A stretch of 64,000 nucleotides of DNA from Oleidesulfovibrio sp047973035 (GTDB lineage: Bacteria > Desulfobacterota > Desulfovibrionia > Desulfovibrionales > Desulfovibrionaceae). The translations under genes were made by a program, and so were the position numbers. The first letter of the stretch is position 1. Each line of letters opens with the position of its first letter. Under the pieces are notes generated by a model. It made no database searches and was not told where the DNA came from. It saw only the letters and a program-made list of their open reading frames with translations. The stretch covers positions 62,001 through 126,000 of the forward strand of contig NZ_JBKEBF010000019.1 of the NCBI RefSeq assembly GCF_047973035.1. Direction: 5' to 3'. Of this stretch, positions 19,610-28,728 are shown piece after piece.

Positions 19610-20404
19610 ATGTCCGCAACATCCGCTACCCATCGCATACACACAAGTCCCCTTCGTCACTACCGCAAGCAGCACTCCACGAGCAAAGGGAATGTTTCTT
19701 TTCAGGTAGTGCTGGAAGAAACGGATCTCTGGATTACTGCTCCAAAACTGATGCAGGAAGAAGCAGCAAAGCTAGTGCGCACTCTGCGGGGTCAGATAGT
19801 TTCATGGATTGCTATCTGCCCTTCTTTTGCCCACAGCCTGACACCTGTTGAAGTACCGGAACATGCCCCCGAAGTGGTAAGACGTATGGCAGCCGGAGCG
19901 GCGCTTCTTGAAGTCGGCCCCATGGCTGCTGTAGCCGGAACCGTCGCGCAGATGGTTGCAGAAGGGCTGTTACGGCTTCTGCAGAAGCGTGCAGAAAAAA
20001 ACTGCAGTAAGCAGTTTGATATTCTTGTTGAAAACGGCGGAGACATTTTTATGTTTTCACCACACCCGCGCACTGTAGGACTTCTTCCCGACCCTGAATC
20101 CGACTCTGTCATCGGTCTGGTTATTCCGGCAGAGGCTATGCCGCTTTCAGTATGTTCCTCATCTGCAACCATCGGCCATTCGCTAAGTCTGGGAACGGGA
20201 GATCTGGTCAGCGTCGTTGCAAGCGATGCCAGCATAGCAGATGCCGCCGCAACGGCCTTTTGCAATATGCTGAAAAATGCAGATGATGTTACACGCGTGA
20301 CAGACCGTGCAGCGCAGCTGCAGGCTCATGGTATTCGTGCCGTTTTTGCTCAGTGCGCCGGTAAAATCGGCGTATGGGGTGATATCGAACTGACGGCAAT
20401 ATGA
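19610..20404 (+). CDS. UPF0280 family protein
   Basis: A 264-residue protein of the UPF0280 family, which has an ApbE-like fold but no proven function. GPMAAVAGTVAQMVAEGL and the ENGGDIF segment are the conserved centre, and SSATIGHSLSLGTGD follows. The frame is open from 19553; the ATG at 19610 after ACAAGG seems the better start. Members are common in sulfate reducers and methanogens. Confidence 0.75.
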   Translation: MSATSATHRIHTSPLRHYRKQHSTSKGNVSFQVVLEETDLWITAPKLMQEEAAKLVRTLRGQIVSWIAICPSFAHSLTPVEVPEHAPEVVRRMAAGAALLEVGPMAAVAGTVAQMVAEGLLRLLQKRAEKNCSKQFDILVENGGDIFMFSPHPRTVGLLPDPESDSVIGLVIPAEAMPLSVCSSSATIGHSLSLGTGDLVSVVASDASIADAAATAFCNMLKNADDVTRVTDRAAQLQAHGIRAVFAQCAGKIGVWGDIELTAI

Positions 20405-20469
20405 CACAAACGGTGCGGTGCACCCATGCCATGAGAGCACCGCACCGTTTGTGTGGCAGACAGTCTGCC
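20404..20469. repeat. 18-base perfect inverted repeat plus short palindrome
   Basis: Arms at 20404-20421 and 20437-20454 match over all 18 bases with a 15-base loop. A 7+1+7 palindrome GGCAGACAGTCTGCC follows directly. It lies between two convergent genes and probably works as a terminator in both directions, although no T-run is present. Confidence 0.7.
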
Positions 20470-20487
20470 GCAAAATTTGTCAGCGTA

Positions 20488-21222
20488 TCAGCTTTCCAGC
20501 CCGTCTTTGATGCTCTTAAAAAGAGCCAGAAGAAAGTTTTCCGGCACAACGTCGCCGTCGATGCGCAACCTGCACAACTGTGTAACAGTATTGCCGCTGG
20601 GTGTAGTTGTGCGGGCAACACGCAGTTCGTGTTCGTGTTTCTGGCTTCCATCTGCGTCCTGAGAATTAATCACCAGCATCCACTGTTCCTTATCCCGGCG
20701 CCATTCCATGCTACGCACTTTCTGCGAACCGGCGTTTCGCTCTATCAGGCTTATAAGCATGGCAAGCGTAAAGGGCTTTCCCCTGCCCACAACACCTATG
20801 TATTCTTCGCCGCGATGGATAACCAGAGGTCTGCCTAAAAACGACGCAGGAGGTTTGATGCCTGCGCCGCGCGAACCGTCAGCCTTTCTTTCCTGCCTTG
20901 CAGAACCAGCCTGTTCGGTACGGGTGCCAAACCCTGCATTTTCTCTGTACGTTGTTTTTTCTGTACGCAGAAACTCAATCTGCTTTTCAAGTTCGGCAAT
21001 TTTCTGCCTGTGCTGCTGCGCCTGCTGTTCACGCTCGTTACGCAACAAGGCCACCTCGCGCCGCAACGACTGAATTTCTTCACGAAAACCTGCCTGCGCT
21101 TCAAGAACGCCGGACATTTTTTCCAGAACACCGGATAATTCCTGCACAAAGCTGCCTGCTTCCGCCTCTGCCTTAAAGAAAAAAACCGGAAGCCCCCGTC
21201 TGCACTCCGGGCCCGTATGCAC
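20488..21222 (-). CDS. Coiled-coil protein, C-terminal part of a frameshifted MerR-type gene
   Basis: This frame continues the MerR frame below after a one-base shift at a run of seven T (minus strand, 21179-21185). The first residues before the run are probably not translated alone. It holds a long coiled coil (about residues 25-100, rich in Glu, Gln, Arg), a basic linker, and a C-terminal domain with SFLGRPLVIHRGEEYIGVVG and a second half ending in NFLLALFKSIKDG. I do not recognise the C-terminal domain. There is no credible start codon of its own. Confidence 0.6.
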   Translation of the reverse strand: MHTGPECRRGLPVFFFKAEAEAGSFVQELSGVLEKMSGVLEAQAGFREEIQSLRREVALLRNEREQQAQQHRQKIAELEKQIEFLRTEKTTYRENAGFGTRTEQAGSARQERKADGSRGAGIKPPASFLGRPLVIHRGEEYIGVVGRGKPFTLAMLISLIERNAGSQKVRSMEWRRDKEQWMLVINSQDADGSQKHEHELRVARTTTPSGNTVTQLCRLRIDGDVVPENFLLALFKSIKDGLES

Positions 21223-21463
21223 CGGCTATCACATCTTTTTCAGAAAGGTGAGATTCAATTTCTTCCGCAGACAGGTTGCGTTCAAACATTTCCCTGATCT
21301 CCTTGAAAAGCGTGACAGCCTCCGGCGGGTATTTCAGCCGCCTTCCTTTCCCTCCGGCAGTGGGAATAAATCGGACAAACCGATCCTTGTAGTACACAAT
21401 ACTAGAAGGCGGAACATCAAGACGGCGCCCGATTTCGCGCAAACTAAGCAGCTCTCTTGCCAT
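21173..21463 (-). CDS. MerR-like DNA-binding domain, N-terminal part of a frameshifted gene
   Basis: LSLREIGRRLDVPPSSIVYYKDRFVRFIP is a MerR-type winged helix, followed by KYPPEAVTLFKEIREMFERNLSAEEIE. The frame closes at TAA just past the T7 run, while the coiled-coil frame continues in the +1 frame. Without one T the two would be a single protein of about 320 residues. A sequencing error, a recent mutation, or productive slippage would each explain this. Confidence 0.65.
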   Translation of the reverse strand: MARELLSLREIGRRLDVPPSSIVYYKDRFVRFIPTAGGKGRRLKYPPEAVTLFKEIREMFERNLSAEEIESHLSEKDVIAGAYGPGVQTGASGFFL

Positions 21464-21768
21464 GACTACTCATATGTTGTTCATTAACAAATCAGATTGA
21501 TTAATATCAAATAAAACAGACTTGTCAAGAAAGCCATTTAAATTAATGAATCATAGAACAACTAACCAACATAAAGCATAAAAATCAAAAATACTTAAAA
21601 ATCAAATAAATAAGCATTGTTCACTTCTTGCTTATTCTCTATCATTGATTCTAACAGCCAAGTATTGCACAACACTTTTGTACAAAAAAATCAAACACCG
21701 CTACTTACTGGAAAAGCGGAACATTCCCTGTTAATAGTATCCGGAACGAATCTAACAAAGGGATGTAA
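21464..21768. promoter_or_regulatory. AT-rich divergent promoter region
   Basis: About 300 bases, markedly AT-rich with many A and T tracts, between the minus-strand MerR gene and the plus-strand TetR gene. It should hold both promoters. I could not fix -35/-10 pairs with confidence. Confidence 0.45.
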
Positions 21769-22392
21769 ATGGCTCGAAAAACCAAAGAAGAAGCGGAAAA
21801 AACCAGACAACTGCTTCTGGATTGCGCCCTTACTGTATTTTTACGAAAAGGGTATTCTGCCACTACTCTTAACGATATTGCAGAAGAAGCGAACCTTACC
21901 CGAGGTGCCGTGTACTGGCACTTCAAAAACAAAGTTGATATTTTTTCAGCTGTTCTGGATCAGGCCTTCGCGCCCATGTCCCGCCTTGTGCGACATATTC
22001 TGGAACGAGGCGGCAACGCATGCTTTGTGTTACAGGAAGTATTGCAGCACTGGATGCTTAAGCTGGCTGTAGACGAAACGATGCAAAAGGCGCTGGATCT
22101 GGTGCTGACAAAAACTGAGCAAAATGACGAACTTGCCGAACACCATGCGCAGATGATCCAGCAGGATGTTGAGTTTATCAACAATCTTACTGCAGTCTTT
22201 AGCAAAGGCATCGACTCCGGAGAATTACGGGCCGACATTGATCCTAAGGTAGGTGCGGCAACATTTATGACGCTCTGCATGGGACTTGCCCGCCTGAGCA
22301 TCAATCACCCTGACGCGATTGACATGGCAAAGCACTGCACGATGGTTTCAAACATATTCTTCTGCGGCGTAAAAAGCCAAGGATGCAAGTAA
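21769..22392 (+). CDS. TetR/AcrR family transcriptional regulator
   Basis: A 207-residue repressor-type regulator. The N-terminal helix-turn-helix ATTLNDIAEEANLTRGAVYWHF is nearly the AcrR/TtgR consensus, followed by KNKVDIFSAVLDQ. Residues 60-205 form the helical ligand domain. Relatives usually control RND efflux pumps, but no pump gene is adjacent. It ends at its own terminator. Confidence 0.9.
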   Translation: MARKTKEEAEKTRQLLLDCALTVFLRKGYSATTLNDIAEEANLTRGAVYWHFKNKVDIFSAVLDQAFAPMSRLVRHILERGGNACFVLQEVLQHWMLKLAVDETMQKALDLVLTKTEQNDELAEHHAQMIQQDVEFINNLTAVFSKGIDSGELRADIDPKVGAATFMTLCMGLARLSINHPDAIDMAKHCTMVSNIFFCGVKSQGCK

Positions 22393-22410
22393 ATTAAGCA
22401 GGCAGACTGC

Positions 22411-22459
22411 AAAGCAAAGCGGCGACAGGCTAACACAGCTTGTCGCCGCTTTGCTTTTT
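22411..22459 (+). terminator. Rho-independent terminator after the TetR gene
   Basis: The arms AAAGCGGCGACA/TGTCGCCGCTTT, extended by GCAAAGC/GCTTTGC, form a long stem ending in TTTTT. Confidence 0.9.
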
Positions 22460-22649
22460 CTGGTGCCAGCCAGTTGAGTTTTACCCCATTGCCTGTCCGC
22501 AAGTCCGCAGGAGTGAGGACAGCATCATAACTCAATAACTACAGAACGATAGAAGCATAACAAAAAAATTGAGCAGCGACGTGCCACGCCGTTGCCTAAC
22601 CTGCACAACGAACGACAGAAGTCATGCCTGATTACAAATGCGGAAAAGA

Positions 22650-22790
22650 AATACCCCGTCTGCCGGGAAGAGCGGCTGGGCAGACGGGGCGGGGAAGATA
22701 TCCGGCCTGCCCGGGAAGGGAGGAGGCACGGAGCACTCCGGACTGGAAGGTGTGACGGAGAGTTTCAAGTCCGGAGACCATGATGGCAGA
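22650..22790 (+). ncRNA. GC-rich structured element resembling a cobalamin riboswitch
   Basis: An 11-base stem pairs CCCCGTCTGCC (22654-22664) with GGCAGACGGGG (22679-22689). A 9-base stem pairs CTCCGGACT (22736-22744) with AGTCCGGAG (22768-22776). The stretches GGGAAG, GTGTGACGG and CAAGTCCGGAGACC recall the conserved core and 3' end of cobalamin riboswitches (CTGTGACGG...AAGnCnGGAnACC). No gene follows on this strand before the convergent virion operon, and the first box is imperfect. It may be a remnant, an orphan, or something else. Confidence 0.35.
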
Positions 22791-23162
22791 ACACTGTGAA
22801 GGGGGTCGGCCACCATGTCGAAATTACTTTTACATTTTTGTCGCTTTCTGTAAACCCCTCACTCTTCAAAACATTGCTTTCTCGTATTCTTAATCATTTT
22901 GAGTTTACTGACGATTATTTTCCGCTCCGAGCACGAGGAAAAAGCCTCAGTGTCATATCTAAAACAAAGTATTATTTTTCAGTTAGTAAGGTAAAAATAA
23001 ATCTAACGGAACGAAAGCTGCCGCGCTTCCAAGTGTTGTCAAATTGAACCAATCCACCTTTTACTTATTTTGTAAACTTAGATTCAACGCTCACCTGTAA
23101 TACGTAACTCACACCACCCAAAGTACGGCAGGCTTTCGTCCCTTAAAGGTCATTACATATAT
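22791..23162. other. AT-rich intergenic region
   Basis: No supported gene. A frame of 83 codons at 22796-23047 is Lys/Phe/Ser-rich with no recognisable domain. The stretch contrasts sharply with the GC-rich element to its left. Confidence 0.35.
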
Positions 23163-23198
23163 AAACGGGCAGAAGCACAACTCCTGCCCGTCTTTTTA
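23163..23198. terminator. Terminator at the end of the virion operon
   Basis: ACGGGCAG and CTGCCCGT form the stem. TCTTTTT follows on plus and TTTATAT on minus, so it can end the operon from the right and any plus-strand transcript from the left. Confidence 0.8.
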
Positions 23199-23251
23199 CC
23201 TTCTCAGCAACACACTGAAATAAAAGACAAGACCAGTGTACCTGTTCATGT

Positions 23252-25393
23252 TTATCCAAAAAATGTCCCTTTAAGAAAATCACGACCAGCAGCATGCTTT
23301 TTAGATAACGCATACGCCGCTTTAGAATTTGAATTTGAGTTCAAGGCGCTTTGAATGCCGTAATTGTCAACCGGACGCGGAGCAACATACGGCTCTGACA
23401 CGCCGATACGATAATCTACTGAATTAGTGAGTGGTTCAGCAAAGCTCGCATCTGTTTGTGCTGCGACTCGGAGCGCTCCGGTTGCGGAGGATGCTTCCCG
23501 CATATAAGACCGGCTCTCGCCGTTCAGCCCGCCTTTGGAGGCTTGCTGCTCTGAAAACGGGGAAACAACAGCCCCATAACTATTCCCGCGGATTATCTCT
23601 GTTCCGGCTCGGGCATCGGCAACTGATGTCAAAAACTCGCGCCCCATTCGCGCCGCCTGCGCATATGAAACGTCACTATCTTGCCGCATGTCTTCTTCCA
23701 GCATGTGCAGTTGCCTGCCCAGCCCTGTGGGGTGTTGATTTCTCCCCTGTTCCGCAGTCACGCCTGCTGCATCCATGGCCACCATAAGCCGCCTGCGTCC
23801 TGCCGGTTCATGCCCGTCTGCCAATGCCTGCCGTTCTGCCTGCAGCACAGCAAACTCTGTGTCTGCCAATTTATGGCGTAAGGCCCAGATATCTGTATCG
23901 GCGGTAAGAGCAAGCCGCGTATTGTAAAAAGTATCCCAATCAGTCTGCAGACTGCCGTGCTCTGCCACGGAATCAGCAGCCTGCGAGAGTACTTCCTTCA
24001 TCTGTGCCGGACTGCCTGCCGCAACAGCACGGCGGGAGGCAGCATCCGGAGCAGCGTTAAAAGCAGCCCACGCAACTTCTGCCTGCACATCACGCTCGGC
24101 AGCCATTTGCCGCTTATGGTGTCCCCACATATCTGCAGCCATCTGACGTGCCAGATTGTGGATTTCAGTTTCGCTCCCTGCTGCACCGTCAACACTGACT
24201 CCAAACATATTTTCCGCTACGGAGTCCTTGCCGGAGGTAATTCCGGTTATCCTCCGACTGCCTGCATGCGAACCGGCATGTGCAGCAGGCAACGTTGAGT
24301 CTATAGCATCGCCCTGCTCCAGCATTTGCGTAGCAAGTTCACGAGCTTTGATGATGCGCTCTGCCTGAGCAAACTCTGCGGCAAGACTTTCCAGCAGCGG
24401 CTTAAAAGCCCCCTCATACTTACCTGTTCGCGCCTTGTCCGCAGAAGCTGCGTTACCCTGCTCGTTCCTTTCTGCCAGCTTTGTCCTCGAAGGCTGCTCT
24501 GGTTGTTTACCCTGCTTGCCTTCCGGCCACTCGTTGCCTGACATGACTTTCTTCACATCTCCAGAGGAGCGACCTTCTGCCATCAGCTTGGAGCTGTGCG
24601 CCAACCAGCTACGCGCACGTTCCAGCCCAATGGCATCGGCAGAAGCCACAGAGGCATGCGTGTCTGTCCCGAAAGCCAGAATCCTTGCGGCCTCGGTACA
24701 AAGGCGGGTAGTTTCCTGCTGCACAGCACTCTCGATTGCATCAGAACGTTGCCCAAGCAGCGCCCCGCCTGTGCGCACGGTCTGTGCCGCCTGCTCTGCC
24801 TTTTGGGCTAAAGCAGTGTTCAACAGTAAAACATCGTCCGTCTTCCTGCCATTGGCTGCCAGAGTACGCATATCTTCAGAAAGGCCTTTCAGGCGTTTTT
24901 GCACTGTATTCGCCACCTTCTGTTCATAGACATGGCGACGCGCAGCCTTTGCCCCCCTCAGATAGCCTTCTGCAGCCGGATACATTAACTCGTCATAGGC
25001 TGTATGCAATGAGGCCGGCAGCCTACCCCGGGCTTCCTCGACTACACGGCGCAGCGCACCGTTTTCTGGTACCGAGTCTTGCCCCAAAGCCCCCCGCAGC
25101 GCCTGCTCCGATTCAGTCACAGTTTCAAAAAGTTGTAAGGCATATCTGTCGGCATCCGCTCTTTCAGAACTTACAGCTCCATTTTTTGCAGACGCCTTCC
25201 CAATGATTCCAGCATTTTTCAGATCGACCATTTCCCCTGAAATTTGCTGTAAGGCCTCCGGCACTACAGTCATCCGTCCATAGGCTTTACGGCCTGATAA
25301 TGATGTTCCAGCCCCTGCTGCCCCAATTGCAGTTTGTGCCCGAGGCTTTCCACCGGCCTGCGTCATGGAAATATCAACATTAAGACCCGGCAT
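23252..25393 (-). CDS. Large internal virion (ejection) protein, podovirus type
   Basis: The last gene of the virion operon encodes 713 residues, mostly alanine-rich amphipathic helix with coiled-coil character. By position after the gp14-like gene it corresponds to the T7 gp15/gp16 DNA-ejection proteins, which leave the particle to form a channel across the envelope. No lytic transglycosylase motif is visible, unlike T7 gp16. A low-complexity basic/Gln-rich insert lies around residues 290-325. The ATG overlaps the previous gene by 14 bases, indicating coupled translation. The role is inferred from order and composition; sequence similarity to gp15/16 is not evident by eye. Confidence 0.65.
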   Translation of the reverse strand: MPGLNVDISMTQAGGKPRAQTAIGAAGAGTSLSGRKAYGRMTVVPEALQQISGEMVDLKNAGIIGKASAKNGAVSSERADADRYALQLFETVTESEQALRGALGQDSVPENGALRRVVEEARGRLPASLHTAYDELMYPAAEGYLRGAKAARRHVYEQKVANTVQKRLKGLSEDMRTLAANGRKTDDVLLLNTALAQKAEQAAQTVRTGGALLGQRSDAIESAVQQETTRLCTEAARILAFGTDTHASVASADAIGLERARSWLAHSSKLMAEGRSSGDVKKVMSGNEWPEGKQGKQPEQPSRTKLAERNEQGNAASADKARTGKYEGAFKPLLESLAAEFAQAERIIKARELATQMLEQGDAIDSTLPAAHAGSHAGSRRITGITSGKDSVAENMFGVSVDGAAGSETEIHNLARQMAADMWGHHKRQMAAERDVQAEVAWAAFNAAPDAASRRAVAAGSPAQMKEVLSQAADSVAEHGSLQTDWDTFYNTRLALTADTDIWALRHKLADTEFAVLQAERQALADGHEPAGRRRLMVAMDAAGVTAEQGRNQHPTGLGRQLHMLEEDMRQDSDVSYAQAARMGREFLTSVADARAGTEIIRGNSYGAVVSPFSEQQASKGGLNGESRSYMREASSATGALRVAAQTDASFAEPLTNSVDYRIGVSEPYVAPRPVDNYGIQSALNSNSNSKAAYALSKKHAAGRDFLKGTFFG

Positions 25394-25823
25394 ATGCCCC
25401 GACCTTGCCCAGCAGCGAGCCCACTTTCTTCACAGTCCCAAGGTAATCAAACTCTTGCGGCTGGTAACGCAGCGATTGCCCGTATGCCTGCGTACGATAA
25501 TTCCATGCACGCTCTTTTCCCTGATACAATGCTTCCTGAGCCTGATCTTCAAACAACGCTTCATCATTCAGCAGCAAATCTAGGGCGCTGCCTTGGTCAA
25601 CACGCACACCCTGCGCCGCCAGCAGAGCACGGGTACCGCCTTGATGCACCTGCCCCTTGCGCCTGATCTGATCAGCTTGACGCACCGCCTGCTCTTCTTC
25701 GTTACGTGCGCGCTCTTCCAGCACTCCCTGCTGATGCTTGTAATAACTGCCATCAGCCCCTTTGCCGCTAAACAACGTACTTCCCACCAAAGCAGCTCCC
25801 AACGCACCTTCCACAACACACAT
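25380..25823 (-). CDS. Internal virion protein, T7 gp14-like
   Basis: A 147-residue protein. A small hydrophobic N-terminus (about 5-20) precedes a charged helix. The motif GGTRALLAAQGVRVDQGSALDLLL is the pattern of gp14-like ejection proteins (GxxRAxxAASGVxVxxGS), and a basic helix follows. In T7-type particles gp14 forms the outer-membrane part of the ejection channel. AGGGGGAC precedes the ATG. It sits between the GNAT-like and large ejection genes. Confidence 0.7.
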   Translation of the reverse strand: MCVVEGALGAALVGSTLFSGKGADGSYYKHQQGVLEERARNEEEQAVRQADQIRRKGQVHQGGTRALLAAQGVRVDQGSALDLLLNDEALFEDQAQEALYQGKERAWNYRTQAYGQSLRYQPQEFDYLGTVKKVGSLLGKVGAYAGS

Positions 25824-25831
25824 ATGTCCCC

Positions 25832-26629
25832 CTAATTATGACGTGCAAAAACCAGCCATTTACCGTCAGGCAAAACTCCGACACCATCCGCCGGATACAA
25901 CTCAAACCCCACCTTGCGTAGCCAGCGTTGTGAAACAACATTATTGCGATGCACTGCGTTCACCAGCAGCGGATACTGGCCGTGAAACGCTTCCAGCCAA
26001 CCTCCGGCAAGGCGTAACAACCGGCGCGAACAGCCAGTCACATCCGGCGTTGCCACAAACCACGGCATGCCGGCCATACAAGCCTTTCCGCCGCAGCCAT
26101 TCAGGCTCCCCGCAGGCAGATTGACTCCAGCCACACCGAATAACGCCACAGGCTTGCCGCACAATACAGCCTTTATTCCGGCTGAACCATGCCCGCAAGA
26201 AAATGCAGAGTACCGCAAGCCTCCGCGGGGGGACTCATCCTCAAAGTCCAAGGTATGGCTCGAACAATCCTGAGGCTTTTGCCGTTCCAATACAGAACCC
26301 TGACGCTGTCGGAATCTGCCCTGTATTTTAGTGCGCACTCCGGTACTGCTCGAGCTCTGCCCCGAAGTAGCACTATGTAATCTACCACCTTGCAACGAAG
26401 CCTTCTCCGGCAACAACACTGCCCATACATGATCGCTCTGCCGCACGCTTTCATACACTGCATCGGCTGCTTTCAGCCCTGTCATAGCTGTTGCCTCGTA
26501 ACAGTCAGAAGGGCGCAACTGTGTTGCCACATGACGAATATGGTGTGGCCTTGCACGACGTATCACCAGCCCGCCATCCAGCAGCAGATTCCGGCGTTGG
26601 AGGCAATTTTTTGTGCTCGCCGTTACCAT
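25832..26629 (-). CDS. T7 gp13-like internal virion protein with GNAT fold
   Basis: The 265-residue product has an acyltransferase-like C-terminus: KPVALFGVAGV (strand 4), a GCSRRLLRLAGGW helix, then VHRNNVVSQRWLRKVGFEL, the typical GNAT end. Gp13-like proteins in podoviruses share this fold and help assemble the ejection proteins. A segment of about 60 residues around 75-135, rich in Ser, Gln and Gly, interrupts the fold before the KPVALF strand. It overlaps the tail tubular B gene by seven bases. Confidence 0.65.
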   Translation of the reverse strand: MVTASTKNCLQRRNLLLDGGLVIRRARPHHIRHVATQLRPSDCYEATAMTGLKAADAVYESVRQSDHVWAVLLPEKASLQGGRLHSATSGQSSSSTGVRTKIQGRFRQRQGSVLERQKPQDCSSHTLDFEDESPRGGLRYSAFSCGHGSAGIKAVLCGKPVALFGVAGVNLPAGSLNGCGGKACMAGMPWFVATPDVTGCSRRLLRLAGGWLEAFHGQYPLLVNAVHRNNVVSQRWLRKVGFELYPADGVGVLPDGKWLVFARHN

Positions 26630-28728
26630 TCGCCAAACTCCAGCTGTGCAGTAATGGACAAAACGGTTAACGGGAGCGGGTCTTCCTGCCGCAGCACCAC
26701 ATGTGTCTGGCCGTTATGGCGACTTTCCACAGCGATATCCCGCTCACCGCTGAAAAGCGGTAACGCCTGTCCCGCCTTGTCAGATGCCATACGGAACAAC
26801 ACTTCAGACAGCGGCGTACCCTCCGTTCCTGCCTTCAGTCCCATTGATTCATGCAGCGCAACACGCACACGAGACACCCGCCGCGTCCTGCCCTGACTGG
26901 AACCATCGCCCGTCATGGTTTCAAATGCAGTGGGAACCAGTTCGCTTACGTAACCCAGTCCCGCATGAATCCGGCTGGCAGGAGTATCAAGCAGAATACA
27001 CCCGTTCTGCACTATACGCGGAGGATGCACCCATCCGTCGCAGAGTATCTGCACAGTACGTCCTTCAAGATGGTCAAGCCCCCCCACCGTGGTCACCGGC
27101 TCACCTTCACGGCTGAGGCCGGAGTCCACAAAAAACGCTTCGGCGGCATCAGCCCCCCGCATGACAGCTTCAAGCCGCTCAATGCTGCGGATAGTTTCTT
27201 CGCCGTGAGTCCCGTCCGGCAGGGTGCATACGCGGGTTCTGCACACAGAAAGCCACACCTCGTCACCTGATGCGCCGGGAATACAGGTAACGGCTTCCAC
27301 AACGCCGTCAGTCTCGTGCCTATGCCAGCCGACCACTTCATGCTCGCGCAGAAAGGTCATGGCCGCCAGAGTTCCGTCAGACAATGCGCACCACACAACA
27401 GAAGCAGGCGACTGCTGATAGCACCATGAAACGATCCGGTGCCCGCGCATGATGTGCTCTGCCAGAATGGTCATGTCTGCAGCATCATAGCCGTCAGATT
27501 CCAGCGAATACCGGAACTCTCTGACAGAGCGACCGTCGCGCTGCACAAACAGAATGCTTTGCCCGATGACCAGCGGCATCAGGTCGGCGGAGCCGTGCAT
27601 GGTATCCCGCCGCAACTGCACATCCACAGGCGTAAGCGGCCTGTCACCGGAACCGGAAAGCTGCCATTCGCCCCCCGCCGTTCCCACCAGCAGGCGTCTG
27701 GCGGGCATCATCCAGCGGATGCGGTTTACCCTGTCTGCCGCAATGGTCACCGTTACGGCATCATCATCGCGCAACGGGCTGGATACGTTCATGCTTTCGT
27801 AGTTGGCAGACTGGCTGCACCAGATTGTCTGGGGTTTTTCGTCCGAACCGGCAAAGCACAGCCGCTGCTGGTAAAACTGCACGCACGCGGGCCACTGTCC
27901 CTCTTTTTCAAAAGGATTGCAGAATTTGGGCGGCCCCTGCCCGAAATCAGGGTCTGCCCCGCGGTCTTCAAAGACTTCGCCTGCGCCTGACTTGCCGATG
28001 TAGCCAAAGCTGTCGCTGCCGGACACACTTTTGTAGATGTTGTATGTCTCTGCACCATCCACAGGCTGCCAGCGCAGACGCACCAGATCCCGCACATTCA
28101 ATGAGCTTGCGCCGGTAACAGTGACAACCTCTGAAGGAAGCCCTTCTTCACCTCCTTCTTTTGCCACGGCGGTAACTACATAGCGATATTGTCTTTCCGC
28201 CGTGCCGGTTGCACTGGCAGTAAGCCCTTGCGGTGCAGGAATGCCCGCGCCGAAGGTGAGTCCGGAAAGTCGCCAGTCTGCGTGCGCATAGCGGGCCAGT
28301 TTACGGGGAGCCGCCTGTCTGCATACCAGATACATGACATCAGCAGACTGGCAGTACTGGAGCGATTGTAATGCCTCTCCGCGCCACGGAGTTTCTACGG
28401 TCACGGGTTTCCCATTCTCGTCCAGCACCAGCCCGTCATCTTTCCAAATACGCATGGAACCTTCGCCAAGCTCCAGCACGTAGGCCTGTTCCTGACTGAA
28501 CACAAAAGGGATAAGGCGGATACCGCCTGCACTAGCTCCGGACGCTTGCAGCCCCATGCCAAGGTGGCGCATGCCAGGCCTGCGCATGGCTGCCCCGTGC
28601 GGATACACAGTCATATTTCGCAGCGTCTTGCAGCCGGATGAATACCGCTGCTGATCGACCCGTGCAGAAAGCAGCGGAGACAGCTCCCCGCCATTAAAAC
28701 TGTTGCGTGTCAGAGTGATACGACTCAT
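26623..28728 (-). CDS. Tail tubular protein B (T7 gp12-like nozzle)
   Basis: About 701 residues. The start MSRITLTRNSFNGGELSPLL and RYSSGCKTLRNMTVYPHGAAMRRPGM are the characteristic N-terminus of gp12-like nozzle proteins, which extend the tail below the gp11 ring. Later ATMTFLREHEVVGWHRHET is also typical. Its ATG overlaps the TGA of tail tubular A, so translation is coupled; the frame's earlier Met at 28734 is not needed. This protein marks the particle as short-tailed. Confidence 0.88.
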   Translation of the reverse strand: MSRITLTRNSFNGGELSPLLSARVDQQRYSSGCKTLRNMTVYPHGAAMRRPGMRHLGMGLQASGASAGGIRLIPFVFSQEQAYVLELGEGSMRIWKDDGLVLDENGKPVTVETPWRGEALQSLQYCQSADVMYLVCRQAAPRKLARYAHADWRLSGLTFGAGIPAPQGLTASATGTAERQYRYVVTAVAKEGGEEGLPSEVVTVTGASSLNVRDLVRLRWQPVDGAETYNIYKSVSGSDSFGYIGKSGAGEVFEDRGADPDFGQGPPKFCNPFEKEGQWPACVQFYQQRLCFAGSDEKPQTIWCSQSANYESMNVSSPLRDDDAVTVTIAADRVNRIRWMMPARRLLVGTAGGEWQLSGSGDRPLTPVDVQLRRDTMHGSADLMPLVIGQSILFVQRDGRSVREFRYSLESDGYDAADMTILAEHIMRGHRIVSWCYQQSPASVVWCALSDGTLAAMTFLREHEVVGWHRHETDGVVEAVTCIPGASGDEVWLSVCRTRVCTLPDGTHGEETIRSIERLEAVMRGADAAEAFFVDSGLSREGEPVTTVGGLDHLEGRTVQILCDGWVHPPRIVQNGCILLDTPASRIHAGLGYVSELVPTAFETMTGDGSSQGRTRRVSRVRVALHESMGLKAGTEGTPLSEVLFRMASDKAGQALPLFSGERDIAVESRHNGQTHVVLRQEDPLPLTVLSITAQLEFGEW

